Of a stretch of 58,672 nucleotides of DNA, positions 10,051 to 18,699 are shown piece by piece; the stretch's first letter is position 1, and each line of letters starts with the position of its first letter. A program made the position numbers and the translations under genes. The notes beneath the pieces were generated by a model. It saw only the letters and a program-made list of their open reading frames with translations, was not told the DNA's origin and made no database searches. This DNA is from Streptomyces aureocirculatus (GTDB taxonomy: Bacteria; Actinomycetota; Actinomycetes; Streptomycetales; Streptomycetaceae): contig NZ_JOAP01000051.1 in assembly GCF_000720475.1 (NCBI RefSeq), positions 1 to 58,672 of the forward strand. The letters run 5' to 3'.

Positions 10051-10084
10051 CCCGGTCCCGGGCGCGCCACCGCCCGGGACCGGG
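10051..10084. terminator. 14-bp hairpin terminator
   Basis: CCCGGTCCCGGGCG (10051-10064), loop CGCCAC, then the exact reverse complement (10071-10084). It lies 7 nt after the secreted-protein stop and before the convergent lactonase gene (ends 10103), so it can serve both. Confidence 0.85.
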
Positions 10085-10102
10085 CCCGCTCATCGCAGGC
10101 CC

Positions 10103-10819
10103 TCAGGCGTCCCCGCCGCCGACGGACGGTTCCCAGACGGAGCAGTCGTGGGCGAAGAGGACGCGTCTGGGGTCGAAGTCCGCGAGGCGGTCGAGCCAGG
10201 GCCGGTAGCCGGGCAGCGGCTGTTCCGCCCCGTCCAGCGCCGCCCGGCGGGCCAGTTGCTCCGCCGCGAAGTGGGAGGCCAGGTCGTGCGCCTGTCCGGC
10301 GAGGACGACGGTGCCGTCCTCCTGGCGCACAACCAGCGACTGGTGCCCCGGCGTGTGCCCCGGTGTCGGCACGACCCATACGCCCGGCCATGTCTCGCTC
10401 TCACCGGAGAGCTCGTCGTAGACCGCGCCGGGGAAGTCCACGAGCGCGTCCACGGTGTAGTTCCCGCGGCGGGCGGTGGCCAGTTCGACGTCCTGGACGA
10501 GGACGGGCGTGCCTGCCAGAAGAGGATTGCCGCCGCAGTGGTCGAAGTGCAGGTGGCAGTTCACGACCAGGGAGATGTCCCCGAGTGTGACTCCGGCGGC
10601 CGCGAGGGCCTCCTGCAAGGGGCGGCGCCGGGGGCGGTAGTGCGCTTCGGTCTCGGGGTCGGCGTGGCCTATCCCGGTGTCGAAGAGCAGCAGGCCCCGC
10701 GCGTGGCGGACCAGATAGGCGAGTGCCGGTTCGACGCGTGGTTCCCGGCCGCCCGCTTCCGCCGCGGGCCGGATGAAATACCCCAGGTCGAGTCGGCGCA
10801 CCGCGATGTTGTTTCCCAT
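10103..10819 (-). CDS. Metallo-beta-lactamase fold hydrolase, N-acyl-homoserine lactonase-like
   Basis: A 238-residue MBL-fold protein from ATG 10819. The Zn-binding motif is CHLHFDHCGG (HxHxDH), preceded by LLLFDTGIGHADP and followed by VVPTPGHTPGHQSLVV (third His) and a late LFAHDCS (metal ligand His). This pattern and length match the N-acyl homoserine lactonase family (AiiA-like), which open lactones, though many family members act on other lactones or esters. Single gene, convergent with the secreted protein, divergent neighbours not obviously related. The true substrate (gamma-butyrolactone signals are attractive in this genus) is inference. Confidence 0.8.
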   Translation of the reverse strand: MGNNIAVRRLDLGYFIRPAAEAGGREPRVEPALAYLVRHARGLLLFDTGIGHADPETEAHYRPRRRPLQEALAAAGVTLGDISLVVNCHLHFDHCGGNPLLAGTPVLVQDVELATARRGNYTVDALVDFPGAVYDELSGESETWPGVWVVPTPGHTPGHQSLVVRQEDGTVVLAGQAHDLASHFAAEQLARRAALDGAEQPLPGYRPWLDRLADFDPRRVLFAHDCSVWEPSVGGGDA

Positions 10820-10895
10820 GCGGCCATTTTCGCCCAGGCGGCTGCTCGCTTTCACGGCGGTTTCGCTGCGGCTCGCTCGTTGCGGCGGTTTCGCG

Positions 10896-11246
10896 CTACG
10901 GCGGCTGTCTACGGGCTCTGCGCTCGTTGTGCCGTACCGAGAGCCGTCGTTCCAGCTCCGTCCGGATGTCGTCGGACAGCAGGCCCGTGTGCCCCCATTC
11001 GACGAGCTGTTCCGCCAGGGAGCCCACCTTGACGCCGGTGCGCATCGACATCTCCCGCAGGTCGTCCCACGCGTCGGCCACCGTCGTCCGCGCCACCGCG
11101 AGGATCACACCGACCGCCTGGTCGACCGGCGCGTTGCTCGCCAGGGCGGACCGCAACTGCTTGATCTCCTCCTCCAGCTCCCGCACTTGCGCCTCACCGG
11201 TCCGGCAGTCTTCACCGCCCCGCTCAGTGAGGTGGGCGTCAAACAT
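10896..11246 (-). CDS. ANTAR-domain regulator
   Basis: A 116-residue protein; ATG 11246 has GGAGG 9 nt upstream, and a longer frame to 11366 has no ribosome site. A short coiled coil (VRELEEEIKQLRSALAS) leads into an ANTAR domain (PVDQAVGVILAVARTTVADA, then WDDLREMSMRTGVKVGSLAE). ANTAR domains are three-helix RNA-binding modules that bind paired hairpins in nascent transcripts and prevent termination. No GAF/PAS sensor is fused, so it probably acts with a partner. RNA target not evident. Confidence 0.82.
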   Translation of the reverse strand: MFDAHLTERGGEDCRTGEAQVRELEEEIKQLRSALASNAPVDQAVGVILAVARTTVADAWDDLREMSMRTGVKVGSLAEQLVEWGHTGLLSDDIRTELERRLSVRHNERRARRQPP

Positions 11247-11446
11247 CAGGGGAAACCTCCACGGCACGGGCAATCGGACACAGGAGCCGGCTGCTCCTCC
11301 TCCGGTCCGCTTGCCCTGCGAAGTCGGGACGACACGCGCAGGCTGCCGAATGGCCGAACGGCTCAAGAGCAGCAGGCGGGGTACACGACCGGAACCCGGT
11401 TCACGGAGCCGGGGGGATGTGGCACCACGACGGAAGGAGGGCGACC

Positions 11447-11821
11447 ATGACCATCGTCGAAGCCGGCATCGTGGTTCTCGACTGCGGAGAGCCCGAGAAA
11501 CTGGCCGAGTTCTACCGTGCGTTGCTGGGCGGGCAGAGCGAGTTCAATCCGGAGTCGGACCGGTTCGAGGTCATCAGTGACTCCGGTACGCGGATGGGCT
11601 TCCGCCGGGACACGGGCTTCACGCCCCCGAGTTGGCCCCGGCCCGACGACGCCCACCAGACGCACCTGGAACTGCTCGTGTCCAAGGAGAACATGGACGC
11701 CGCGGAGCGCGAGATCATCACGCGTGGCGCCCGCCCCGTCGACAACAACCCGCACGGCAGTCAGGACAAACGTCTGTACTCCGACCCCGCAGGACACACT
11801 TTCGCGCTGCGCGGCCACTGA
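11447..11821 (+). CDS. VOC (glyoxalase/bleomycin-resistance) family protein
   Basis: A 124-residue VOC-fold protein; ATG 11447 follows GGAAGGAGGG. Two beta-alpha-beta-beta-beta halves are visible: VVLDCGEPEKLAEFYRALLG with FEVISDSGTRMGF, then HQTHLELLVSKENMDAAERE with LYSDPAGHTFAL. His of HLEL and Glu/His near the end could bind a metal. Typically these proteins bind or isomerise small molecules; the substrate is unknown. A 13-bp hairpin follows the stop. Confidence 0.85.
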   Translation: MTIVEAGIVVLDCGEPEKLAEFYRALLGGQSEFNPESDRFEVISDSGTRMGFRRDTGFTPPSWPRPDDAHQTHLELLVSKENMDAAEREIITRGARPVDNNPHGSQDKRLYSDPAGHTFALRGH

Positions 11822-11832
11822 GGCACCGCTGA

Positions 11833-11865
11833 CCGCGCCCGCCTCGGTCCAGGAGGCGGGCGCGG
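11833..11865. terminator. 13-bp hairpin terminator
   Basis: CCGCGCCCGCCTC (11833-11845), 7-nt loop, GAGGCGGGCGCGG (11853-11865). It lies 12 nt after the VOC gene and ahead of the convergent GlsB-like gene. Confidence 0.85.
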
Positions 11866-11892
11866 AGGGAAGCGTCCGAATCCGGCCCGGGC

Positions 11893-12156
11893 TCAGCGGC
11901 GCACCTTGACCCGCGACAGCGCGGCCACCCCGAGCGCGGCCAGGACGATCTGGATGAGCCACTCCCCCCAGTCCACGCCGTCGGTGTCGGCGACGCCCAG
12001 ACCGGAGGCGATGGCCGTACCGATCAGAGCCGCCACGATGCCGACGGCGATGGTCCACAGGACGCCGATGCGCTGGCGTCCGGGGACGGCAAGCCGTCCG
12101 AGTATCCCGATGACGGCGCCGATCAGAATCGCACTGATAAGGCCCGAGATCTCCAT
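11893..12156 (-). CDS. GlsB/YeaQ/YmgE-family small membrane protein (transglycosylase-associated)
   Basis: An 87-residue protein from ATG 12156 (AGGGG upstream). Three hydrophobic segments are seen: LISAILIGAVIGILGRL with PGRQRIGVLWTIAVGIVAAL (the conserved G-x-x-GR...PG family signature) and WLIQIVLAALGVAAL, ending in basic KVRR. The family is found in many bacteria, often stress-induced; molecular role not established. Stands alone. Confidence 0.88.
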   Translation of the reverse strand: MEISGLISAILIGAVIGILGRLAVPGRQRIGVLWTIAVGIVAALIGTAIASGLGVADTDGVDWGEWLIQIVLAALGVAALSRVKVRR

Positions 12157-12299
12157 GAGTTCCCCTAGATCTAGCGGTTTGTACTGACCCCCCGTCCTCA
12201 TCCGGGTGCCCTGGGTTGTGCCGAATACTCCCCACCGGTTACGGGGACGCCGTCACCGGTGGGGTGGCGGACACGGCGACGACCTGCGGCGCAGGCGGC

Positions 12300-13445
12300 T
12301 CAGGCGTCCAGGTGTTCGACGTAAGCCTCGGTCGGTGGTGTCGGGTTGGAGTGCGACATGCCCACCGACCAGAATGTGGAGGTACCGGGGACGCGTGTGA
12401 CGTCGTTGAGGTACGGCGCCGGTGCCGGTCCCGCCGGGCCGCGCACGACCGTCCAGGCACCGCCGTCCCTGCGCAGATAGGTGCTGCGGCTCTGGTCCCG
12501 GTAGTCCCAGCCCGTGATCCAGGCGGCGCGGCCCCGCGCGTCGGCGGCGATGCCGCTCAGCGCGCCGAGGGAGAAGCCCGGCGGCACCGGGGTCCAGGCC
12601 GTGCCGTCCCAGTGGCTCAGGACGGCCGCGCCCGGGCGCCCCGGCGGACCGCCGACGCCGAAGTCGGAGCCCACCACCCACACGTCGTCCACGGCGTCCG
12701 GGTGCAGGTCGCTGACGGCCAGGCGAACCCCCTGGACGGTGGGAAGCACCGTCCAGGACCCGTTCCAGCGCGCCACGAATCCCGCCCAGCCACCGCCGGC
12801 CCCCTGGTCCCCGGCCACCCAGACCTCGCCCGAGGGGCGCAGCAGGATGCGGTAGACGTTGACGCCCGTCGCGGGCAGCGGGTCGAGCCAGCGCCAGCTC
12901 TTGCCGTCGCCGCGCAGCAGCGCGAAGGCGCCGTCGCGGGTGCCGCCGACCCACACCCGCCGGTCGGGTCCGACGGCCACCGCGGTCAGCCGGACGTCCT
13001 GTTCACCGCTGCCGGAAGACCCCGGGAAACCTGGGAACCCGGTCTCGCGCCAGGTGGTGCCGTCCCAGCGAAGGAGCGGGCTCGCCGTGCCGTTGGGCAT
13101 GCCCACGCTCCAGGCCGCCGTGGCGCAGGTGCCTGCCACGTCGAGCAGCCGCGAGTGGTTCAGATGCGCGAGATCGGTCTTGGTCCAGGCGCTGCCGTTC
13201 CACAGCATGCCGAGGGCGCGCCCGTCCGCAGAGCCGTAGCGGCCCTCCTCACCGACGGCCCAGGCAAGTCCGGGTCCGGCGGCGGCGATGCGGCGCAATT
13301 GCGCGGCCGGGGTGCTGCCGGGCGCGGGCACCGGTCGCCAGTCCTGGGCACGGGCGGCGGGCGCGGTGGCGCGGGCCGTTCCCGCGCCGACGGCGATTCC
13401 CGAGAGCGCCCCGGCCGTCCCTGCGACAAATCGTCTTCGTCTCAC
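12300..13445 (-). CDS. Tat-exported secreted protein, probable beta-propeller
   Basis: 381 residues from GTG 13445, which has GGAAGGGA 7 nt upstream. The N-terminus VRRRRFVAGTAGALSGIAVG is a twin-arginine signal; cleavage is likely after ATAPAARA. The mature part contains repeated WNG/WDG-W blades (MLWNGSAWTKTDLAHL, LLRWDGTTWRETGF, VARWNGSWTVLP, LSHWDGTAWTPVPPGF, LRRDGGAWTVV) separated by AVG/VWVGG/VWVAGDQG strands, indicating a six- or seven-bladed propeller. No catalytic motif is evident; binding of a polymer or protein is possible. Confidence 0.8.
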   Translation of the reverse strand: MRRRRFVAGTAGALSGIAVGAGTARATAPAARAQDWRPVPAPGSTPAAQLRRIAAAGPGLAWAVGEEGRYGSADGRALGMLWNGSAWTKTDLAHLNHSRLLDVAGTCATAAWSVGMPNGTASPLLRWDGTTWRETGFPGFPGSSGSGEQDVRLTAVAVGPDRRVWVGGTRDGAFALLRGDGKSWRWLDPLPATGVNVYRILLRPSGEVWVAGDQGAGGGWAGFVARWNGSWTVLPTVQGVRLAVSDLHPDAVDDVWVVGSDFGVGGPPGRPGAAVLSHWDGTAWTPVPPGFSLGALSGIAADARGRAAWITGWDYRDQSRSTYLRRDGGAWTVVRGPAGPAPAPYLNDVTRVPGTSTFWSVGMSHSNPTPPTEAYVEHLDA

Positions 13446-13560
13446 TGCTGGGTCCCTTCCGCGATGGACAGGAGGGACCACGGTGAACCGATGCGGCGCG
13501 CCGGTCTAGCCACTCAGGTGACAATGCCGCCCGTTTGACAATGCCGCCCGTTCCTGTGGG

Positions 13561-14607
13561 TCAGGACGCGCGGGCCGTGCGCAACGGCCGGGCGTAGGTG
13601 ACGGATTCGCGGTTCACCACGAACCCCGCCCCTTCGTAGAACCCGAGGGCGCCGGACGGGTTGACGGTGTCCACGGTCAACGACGCCGTGTCGTACCCGG
13701 CCTCGCGTGCCGCGCGCAGCAGTTCGCTCAGGAGGGCCGGAGCGGCGCCCCGGCCGCGGTGGGCCCGGCGGGTGCCGAGGTAGCCGACGTGGCAGTCCCT
13801 GCGGCCCGTCGCGGCGGTCTCCGCGTCGCTCTCCTCCGCGAGGAGGTACGCCGCCACCTCGCCGCCCGCCGCCGCGCCTTCCGCCGTGTCGCCCGGCCCG
13901 CCGGATTCCGTCACGAGCAGCCGTGACATCGCGGGCCGGAACGATCCCGGTCCCGTGACCCAGGTGTTCCAGTCCGTCCTGTCGTACGGGGTGAAGTTCC
14001 AGTGGTCGCGGAACGCGTCGTTGTGGGCGAGTCGGGTGGCATCGTCGTACGTCGCGTCGAAGGGGACCAGTCGGGTGCCATCGGGCGCGGGACGGGCCGG
14101 TGGGACGTCGCCGGTCAGCGGGTGCTTCATCTCGAACCACCAGCGGCACGGCGTGTAACCGCTCCGCTCGGCCAGGTGCCGCAGGCCTTCGTCCTTCGTC
14201 TGTCCGTCGAGCAGCAACTCGCCAGGCAGCGCGGAGAGATCCGGATGCGCGGCATGCCGGGCGGCCGCGCGGTCCTCCATCCGGGCGACCAGCCGGGACC
14301 CGATGCCGCGGCGCCGCCACTCGGGGTGCACCGCCGCGTCGCCCTGGAAGCGCGCCACGTCGAGGGCGCCGTGCGGGGTGTACACGACGGCGTACGCGAC
14401 GAGGCGCGGGCCGTCCCACAGGCCCAGGGTGTCGTGTTCCAGGTCCAGTTTGGGGTCGCTCAGCGCCTCGTGGAGCTCCTCGGCGTCGATGTGCTCACCG
14501 GCGCGGTCGACCTGCTCCACGGCTTCGAGGAGTTCCAGCCAGGCAGGGACGCAGTCCTTGCTCAGGGGCTGTGCCCCAAGGCCCTCCTCGGCATCGGGTC
14601 CCGTCAT
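13561..14607 (-). CDS. Double GNAT-domain N-acetyltransferase
   Basis: 348 residues from ATG 14607 (GGAAGGGCGG upstream). Two GNAT folds are fused: the N-terminal one has the acetyl-CoA loop AAVHPEWRRRGIGSRLVARM, and the C-terminal one has YLGTRRAHRGRGAAPALLSE followed by TASLTVDTVNPSGALGFYEG and a final GFVVNRESVTYARPL. Both pyrophosphate-binding loops (RRRGIGS, HRGRGAA) look intact. Tandem GNATs of this type include mycothiol synthase relatives, but the substrate cannot be assigned here. The upstream frame to 15120 is antisense to the molybdenum-enzyme gene and is not part of it. Confidence 0.85.
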   Translation of the reverse strand: MTGPDAEEGLGAQPLSKDCVPAWLELLEAVEQVDRAGEHIDAEELHEALSDPKLDLEHDTLGLWDGPRLVAYAVVYTPHGALDVARFQGDAAVHPEWRRRGIGSRLVARMEDRAAARHAAHPDLSALPGELLLDGQTKDEGLRHLAERSGYTPCRWWFEMKHPLTGDVPPARPAPDGTRLVPFDATYDDATRLAHNDAFRDHWNFTPYDRTDWNTWVTGPGSFRPAMSRLLVTESGGPGDTAEGAAAGGEVAAYLLAEESDAETAATGRRDCHVGYLGTRRAHRGRGAAPALLSELLRAAREAGYDTASLTVDTVNPSGALGFYEGAGFVVNRESVTYARPLRTARAS

Positions 14608-14799
14608 GTCCGCCCTTCCGTTCACCGTCGGCCGCGGGGTCACGGCTGCCCGCGGGTCTCGCTCCGCGAAGCAACTCTGCCAAGCACCGTGCCGTCCCGC
14701 GACGGCGGGCGTGCTCCGCGTGCCGGGATGTGTCACCTGTGTCAGCCTGGGCACGCGGTCTGCACAGCACCCCCAGCCCGACCGGGAGGTCTCCCACGC

Positions 14800-15378
14800 A
14801 TGGGCAGCGAGAACGACGACGGCGCGGCGCACGACGGTGCCTCGGCGCCGCCGGCCGAGCAGCGCACCGCGACCACGCTCCGGATCAACGCGGAGCGCCA
14901 CACCCTCGACCTCGACCACCGGCGGGTACTCCTCGACGTGCTGCGGGAGGACCTCGACCTCACCGGCGCCAAGAAGGGCTGCGACCACGGCCAGTGCGGC
15001 GCCTGCACGGTGCTCGTGGACGGGCGCCGCGTCAACAGTTGTCTGCTGCTCGCGGTCGCCCTGGACGGCTGCGAGGTGACGACGGTCGAAGGGCTCGCAG
15101 GCGAGGGCGAGGAGCTGCACCCCCTACAGCGCGCGTTCCTCGACCGCGACGCGTTCCAGTGCGGGTACTGCACACCGGGGCAGATCTGCTCGGCCGTCGG
15201 CGCCCTGGCGGAGGCGGCCGCAGGGCATCCCTCGCACGTCACCGGGCCCGCCACGCCCTCAGGGCGTCCCGTGCCGCTGGATCCGGACGAGATCCGTGAG
15301 CGGCTGAGCGGCAACCTGTGCCGCTGCGGCGCCTACCCGCGCATCGTCGAAGCCGTGGAGGACGTGGTGGTGCCGTGA
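14800..15378 (+). CDS. Molybdenum hydroxylase, [2Fe-2S] subunit (PaoA/YagT-like)
   Basis: 192 residues from ATG 14800 (GGGAGG upstream). The plant-type ferredoxin cluster ligands are Cys61, Cys66, Cys69 and Cys81 ([18 protein letters not shown]), and the helical second cluster has [10 protein letters not shown] and LCRCGAY. It relays electrons from the Mo site to the FAD subunit in the heterotrimer. First gene of the three-gene operon; its stop overlaps the start of the FAD subunit (GTGA). An insert near [20 protein letters not shown] lengthens the linker before the last cysteine pair, as in aldehyde oxidoreductases of the PaoABC type. Confidence 0.92.
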   Translation: MGSENDDGAAHDGASAPPAEQRTATTLRINAERHTLDLDHRRVLLDVLREDLDLTGAKKGCDHGQCGACTVLVDGRRVNSCLLLAVALDGCEVTTVEGLAGEGEELHPLQRAFLDRDAFQCGYCTPGQICSAVGALAEAAAGHPSHVTGPATPSGRPVPLDPDEIRERLSGNLCRCGAYPRIVEAVEDVVVP

Positions 15379-16367
15379 AGCCCTTCGGATACGTACGGGT
15401 GGCGAGCGTGGAGGAGGCCACCGAGGCGTTCGCCGCGCATCCCGGCGCCCGCTACCTCGGCGGTGGCACCAACCTCGTCGACCTCATGAAGCTCGGTGTG
15501 GAGCGTCCCGCCGTCCTCGTCGACGTCAGCAGGCTGCCCTTGGACGCGGTGGAGGAGCTCGACGACGGCTCGCTGCGCGTCGGCGCGGCCGTCCGCAACA
15601 GTGACCTGGCGGCGCACCCCCTGGTCCGCGACCGCTATCCGGTGCTGTCCCAGGCGCTCCTCGCGGGCGCCTCCGGACAGTTGCGCAACGCCGCCACCAC
15701 GGGCGGCAATCTGCTGCAGCGCACCAGGTGCCCGTACTTCCAGGACACGGCCAAGCCGTGCAACAAGCGGGAGCCCGGGCAGGGCTGCGGAGCGCGCGAG
15801 GGCGTGCACCGGGACCACGCGGTGCTCGGGCACTCCGAGCAGTGCATCGCCACGCACCCCTCGGACATGGCCGTGGCGCTCGCCGCGCTCGACGCCCGCG
15901 TGGAGCTGCTCGACGAGCGGGGCGCCCGGAGCGTCCCCGCGGCCGAGTTCCACCGGCTGCCCGGGGACCGCCCTGAGCGGGACACGGTGATCCGTCCCGG
16001 AGAGCTGATCACCTCGGTGGTGCTGCCCGCCGCCACGGCCTGGCTGCCCTCGGCCTACCGCAAGGCCCGTGACCGGGCGTCGTACGCCTTCGCCCTCGCG
16101 TCCGTCGCCGTGGTCCTTCGGGTCGCGGACGGGCGCGTCGCGCACGCGGGCATCGCCTTCGGCGCACTGGCCCACCGGCCCTGGCGGGCGGCGAGGGCCG
16201 AGGAGGCGCTCGTCGGCGGCCCCGCCACGCCGGACGCGTTCGCGCACGCCGTCGGCCTCGAACTCGCCGCGGCCAGGCCGCTGCGGGACAACGGCTACAA
16301 AGTGCCGCTCGCCCGCAACATCGCCGTCGACGTCCTGACCCGGCTCGCGTCGGCCGAAGCGCCCTGA
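15375..16367 (+). CDS. Molybdenum hydroxylase, FAD subunit (PaoB/YagS-like)
   Basis: 330 residues from GTG 15375, overlapping the previous stop by 4 nt. An FAD-binding PCMH domain shows YLGGGTNLVDLMKLGVERP and SGQLRNAATTGGNLLQRTRC. The segment TRCPYFQDTAKPCNK plus GQGCGAREG contains the extra cysteines that hold a [4Fe-4S] cluster in PaoB-type subunits, which sets this enzyme apart from plain xanthine dehydrogenases. The C-terminal CO_deh_flav_C domain follows (YRKARDRASYAFALASVAVV). It passes electrons to the final acceptor. Confidence 0.92.
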   Translation: MKPFGYVRVASVEEATEAFAAHPGARYLGGGTNLVDLMKLGVERPAVLVDVSRLPLDAVEELDDGSLRVGAAVRNSDLAAHPLVRDRYPVLSQALLAGASGQLRNAATTGGNLLQRTRCPYFQDTAKPCNKREPGQGCGAREGVHRDHAVLGHSEQCIATHPSDMAVALAALDARVELLDERGARSVPAAEFHRLPGDRPERDTVIRPGELITSVVLPAATAWLPSAYRKARDRASYAFALASVAVVLRVADGRVAHAGIAFGALAHRPWRAARAEEALVGGPATPDAFAHAVGLELAAARPLRDNGYKVPLARNIAVDVLTRLASAEAP

Positions 16368-16380
16368 CCGCAGCTCGCCG

Positions 16381-16438
16381 GGGCTCGAACCGACGGGCTC
16401 GAACCGACGGGCTCGAACCGCCAGGGCTCGAACCGTCA
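16381..16438 (+). repeat. Four 14-15-nt tandem repeats between FAD and Mo subunit genes
   Basis: Copies of gggctcgaaccg plus 2-3 nt start at 16381, 16395, 16409 and 16424. They fill most of the 88-nt gap between the FAD and Mo subunit genes, beginning 14 nt after the stop. The unit resembles a tRNA T-loop but no tRNA can be folded. Confidence 0.9.
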
Positions 16439-16455
16439 CGTCACAGGAGGACTTC

Positions 16456-18570
16456 ATGGCCGGCACCGGTACCGCGCCCGGGGCTACGCACTCCGCCCTG
16501 GGAGCTTCCGCCGAGCGGCGCGAGGGGCGGCTGAAGGTCACCGGCGGCGCCCGCTACGCCGCCGAGCACCCACGGCCCGGCCGGGCCCAGGCCTGGCCGG
16601 TGCCCGCCACCGTCGCCCGGGGCCGGGTCACGGCCGTCGACGCGACGGCCGCCCTGCGGATGCCCGGGGTGCTCGCCGTGCTCACCCACGAGAACGCCCC
16701 GCGGCTCGCCGAGCCCGACGACCGCACCCTCCTCGTCCTCCAGGACGCGTCCGTACCGCACCGCGGCTGGTTCGTCGCCCTCGTCGTGGCGGAGACCCTG
16801 GAGACCGCCCGCGCCGCCGCAGCGGCGGTCCGCGTCGACTACGCCGTGGCCGAGCACGACGTCACCCTGACGACGGATCACCCCGACGCGTACGAGCCCG
16901 AGACCGTCAACGGCGACTTCCCCGGCCGCCGCGAGATCGGCGGCCCCGACGGCACCCCCGCCGCCGTGCACGTCGACGTCGGGTACGAGGTGACGCCGCT
17001 GCACAACCACCCGATGGAACCGCACGCCAGCACCGCGCACTGGGACCAGGACCGGCTGACCGTGTACTCCTCCAGCCAGGGAAGCACCACGGTGCGCGAC
17101 ACGCTCGCGACGATGTTCGAGACGTCCGCCGAGCACATCACCGTCGTGTCCGACCACGTCGGCGGGGGCTTCGGCTCCAAGGGCACGCCCCGCCCCGACG
17201 TGGTGCTCGCGGTGATGGCCGCGCGGGCCACCGGGCGTCCCGTGACGGTCTCGCTGCCCCGGCGCCACCTGCCCGCCGTCGTGGGGCACCGGGCCCCCAC
17301 CCTGCACCGGGTACGCCTGGGTGCCGCGCGCGACGGCCGTCTGGTGTCACTGGCCCACGAGGTCACGACGTACACCTCGCACGTCAGGGAGTTCGTGGAG
17401 CAGGCGGCGGTGTCGGCCCGCGTCATGTACGCCGCGCCGCACCACTTCACCACCCACCACGTGGTGCGCCTCGACGTACCGAGCCCGTCGTGGATGCGGG
17501 CCCCCGGCGAGGCTCCGGGCATGTACGCGCTGGAGTCCGCCATGGACGAGCTCGCCTGCGAGCTGGGCATGGATCCGGTGGAGCTGCGGGCCGTCAACGA
17601 TCCCGAGCGGGAGCCGGACAGCGGCAAGCCGTTCAGCAGCAGGCATCTCGTGGACTGTCTGCGGGAGGGCGCCCGGCGCTTCAACTGGTCCGGGCGTGAC
17701 CCGCGCCCCGGGGTCCGGGCGGAAGGCCCTCTCCTGATCGGTACGGGGGTGGCCGCCGCCACGTACCCGGTCCTCGTCTCGCCGTCGACCGCGGAGGCGG
17801 AGGCGCGGCCCGACGGCACCTTCGTGGTGCGGGTGAACGCCACCGACATCGGCACCGGCGCCCGTACCGTGCTCGCGCAGGTGGCGGCGGACGCCCTCGG
17901 GGTCACCCTCGAACGGGTGCGCACCGAGGTGGGCTGCACCACCCTGCCCGCGGCTCCGCTGGCGGGCGGCTCGTCGGGCACGTCCTCCTGGGGCTGGGCG
18001 GTGCACGAGGCGTGCGCGCGCCTCGCGGAGCGGCTCGCCGACCACGGCGGATCACCGCCCGTGGACGGGCTCACCGCCCGCGCGGACACCGAGGGCCGAG
18101 CCGACGCCGAGAGCGCCTACGCCCGCCACGCCTTCGGCGCGCACTTCGCGGAGGTCGCCGTCGACACCGTCACCGGCGAGGTCCGGGTCCGCAGGCTGCT
18201 CGGCGTCTACGCGGCGGGCCGCATCCTCAACGCCCGCACCGCGCGGTCGCAGTTCGTCGGCGGCATGACCATGGGGCTCGGCATGGCGCTCACCGAGACC
18301 AGCACGATGGACCCCGCGTTCGGTGACTTCGCGGAGTCCGACCTGGCCTCGTACCACGTACCCGTGCACGCGGACGTGCCCGACATCGAAGCGCACTGGA
18401 TCGACGAGACCGACCCCCACCTCAACCCGATGGGGAGCAAGGGGGTCGGTGAGATCGGCATCGTCGGCACCGCCGCCGCCATCGGCAACGCCGCCCACCA
18501 CGCCACGGGGGTCCGCTTCCGTGAGCTGCCGCTGACGCCGGACAAGGTGCTGCGGGGCCTCGGCGACTGA
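16456..18570 (+). CDS. Molybdenum hydroxylase, large Mo-cofactor subunit (PaoC/YagR-like)
   Basis: 704 residues from ATG 16456 (AGGAGG upstream). The order of the xanthine/aldehyde-oxidase large subunit is clear: ALGASAERREGRLKVTGGARY at the N-terminus, PHNHPMEPHAS-like block (LHNHPMEPHASTAHW), DHVGGGFGSKG (cofactor loop), WMRAPGEAPGMYALE, then the second domain with TDIGTGARTVLAQVAADALG and the catalytic-Glu motif GSKGVGEIGIVGTAAA near the C-terminus. It is at the short end of the family, as PaoC-type subunits are. Probable activity: oxidation of an aldehyde or N-heterocycle. No XdhC/MobA-like maturation gene is next to it. Confidence 0.92.
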   Translation: MAGTGTAPGATHSALGASAERREGRLKVTGGARYAAEHPRPGRAQAWPVPATVARGRVTAVDATAALRMPGVLAVLTHENAPRLAEPDDRTLLVLQDASVPHRGWFVALVVAETLETARAAAAAVRVDYAVAEHDVTLTTDHPDAYEPETVNGDFPGRREIGGPDGTPAAVHVDVGYEVTPLHNHPMEPHASTAHWDQDRLTVYSSSQGSTTVRDTLATMFETSAEHITVVSDHVGGGFGSKGTPRPDVVLAVMAARATGRPVTVSLPRRHLPAVVGHRAPTLHRVRLGAARDGRLVSLAHEVTTYTSHVREFVEQAAVSARVMYAAPHHFTTHHVVRLDVPSPSWMRAPGEAPGMYALESAMDELACELGMDPVELRAVNDPEREPDSGKPFSSRHLVDCLREGARRFNWSGRDPRPGVRAEGPLLIGTGVAAATYPVLVSPSTAEAEARPDGTFVVRVNATDIGTGARTVLAQVAADALGVTLERVRTEVGCTTLPAAPLAGGSSGTSSWGWAVHEACARLAERLADHGGSPPVDGLTARADTEGRADAESAYARHAFGAHFAEVAVDTVTGEVRVRRLLGVYAAGRILNARTARSQFVGGMTMGLGMALTETSTMDPAFGDFAESDLASYHVPVHADVPDIEAHWIDETDPHLNPMGSKGVGEIGIVGTAAAIGNAAHHATGVRFRELPLTPDKVLRGLGD

Positions 18571-18631
18571 CTCCGCCGGTTCCTGGTACTCGGGTCTCTC
18601 CCGGCAGATGCACATGTCTCTTCGGCTCGGA

Positions 18632-18660
18632 CCAATCCCCGAGCACTCCGGCTACGGATG
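18632..18660 (+). promoter_or_regulatory. Putative SigK-type promoter before sigK
   Basis: CCAATCC at 18632-18638, 15 nt, then ACGGATG at 18654-18660. The same minus-35-like heptamer with the same spacing occurs before the oxidoreductase gene at 20131. It resembles the CCATCC / CCGAAT consensus known for mycobacterial SigK, suggesting autoregulation. With this promoter the coding start cannot be the ATG at 18658. Confidence 0.55.
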
Positions 18661-18699
18661 AAGGGTGTATCTGGACCGCTGCCCCGAAGGGCCACCGCG

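Noticed and set aside
16381..16438. Possible tRNA T-loops (ggctcgaaccg)
   Set aside because: The sequence is a simple tandem repeat; no acceptor, D or anticodon arms can be folded.
18658..18699. ATG 18658 as the sigK start
   Set aside because: No ribosome site, and it overlaps the minus-10 element of the promoter motif shared with the gene at 20131.
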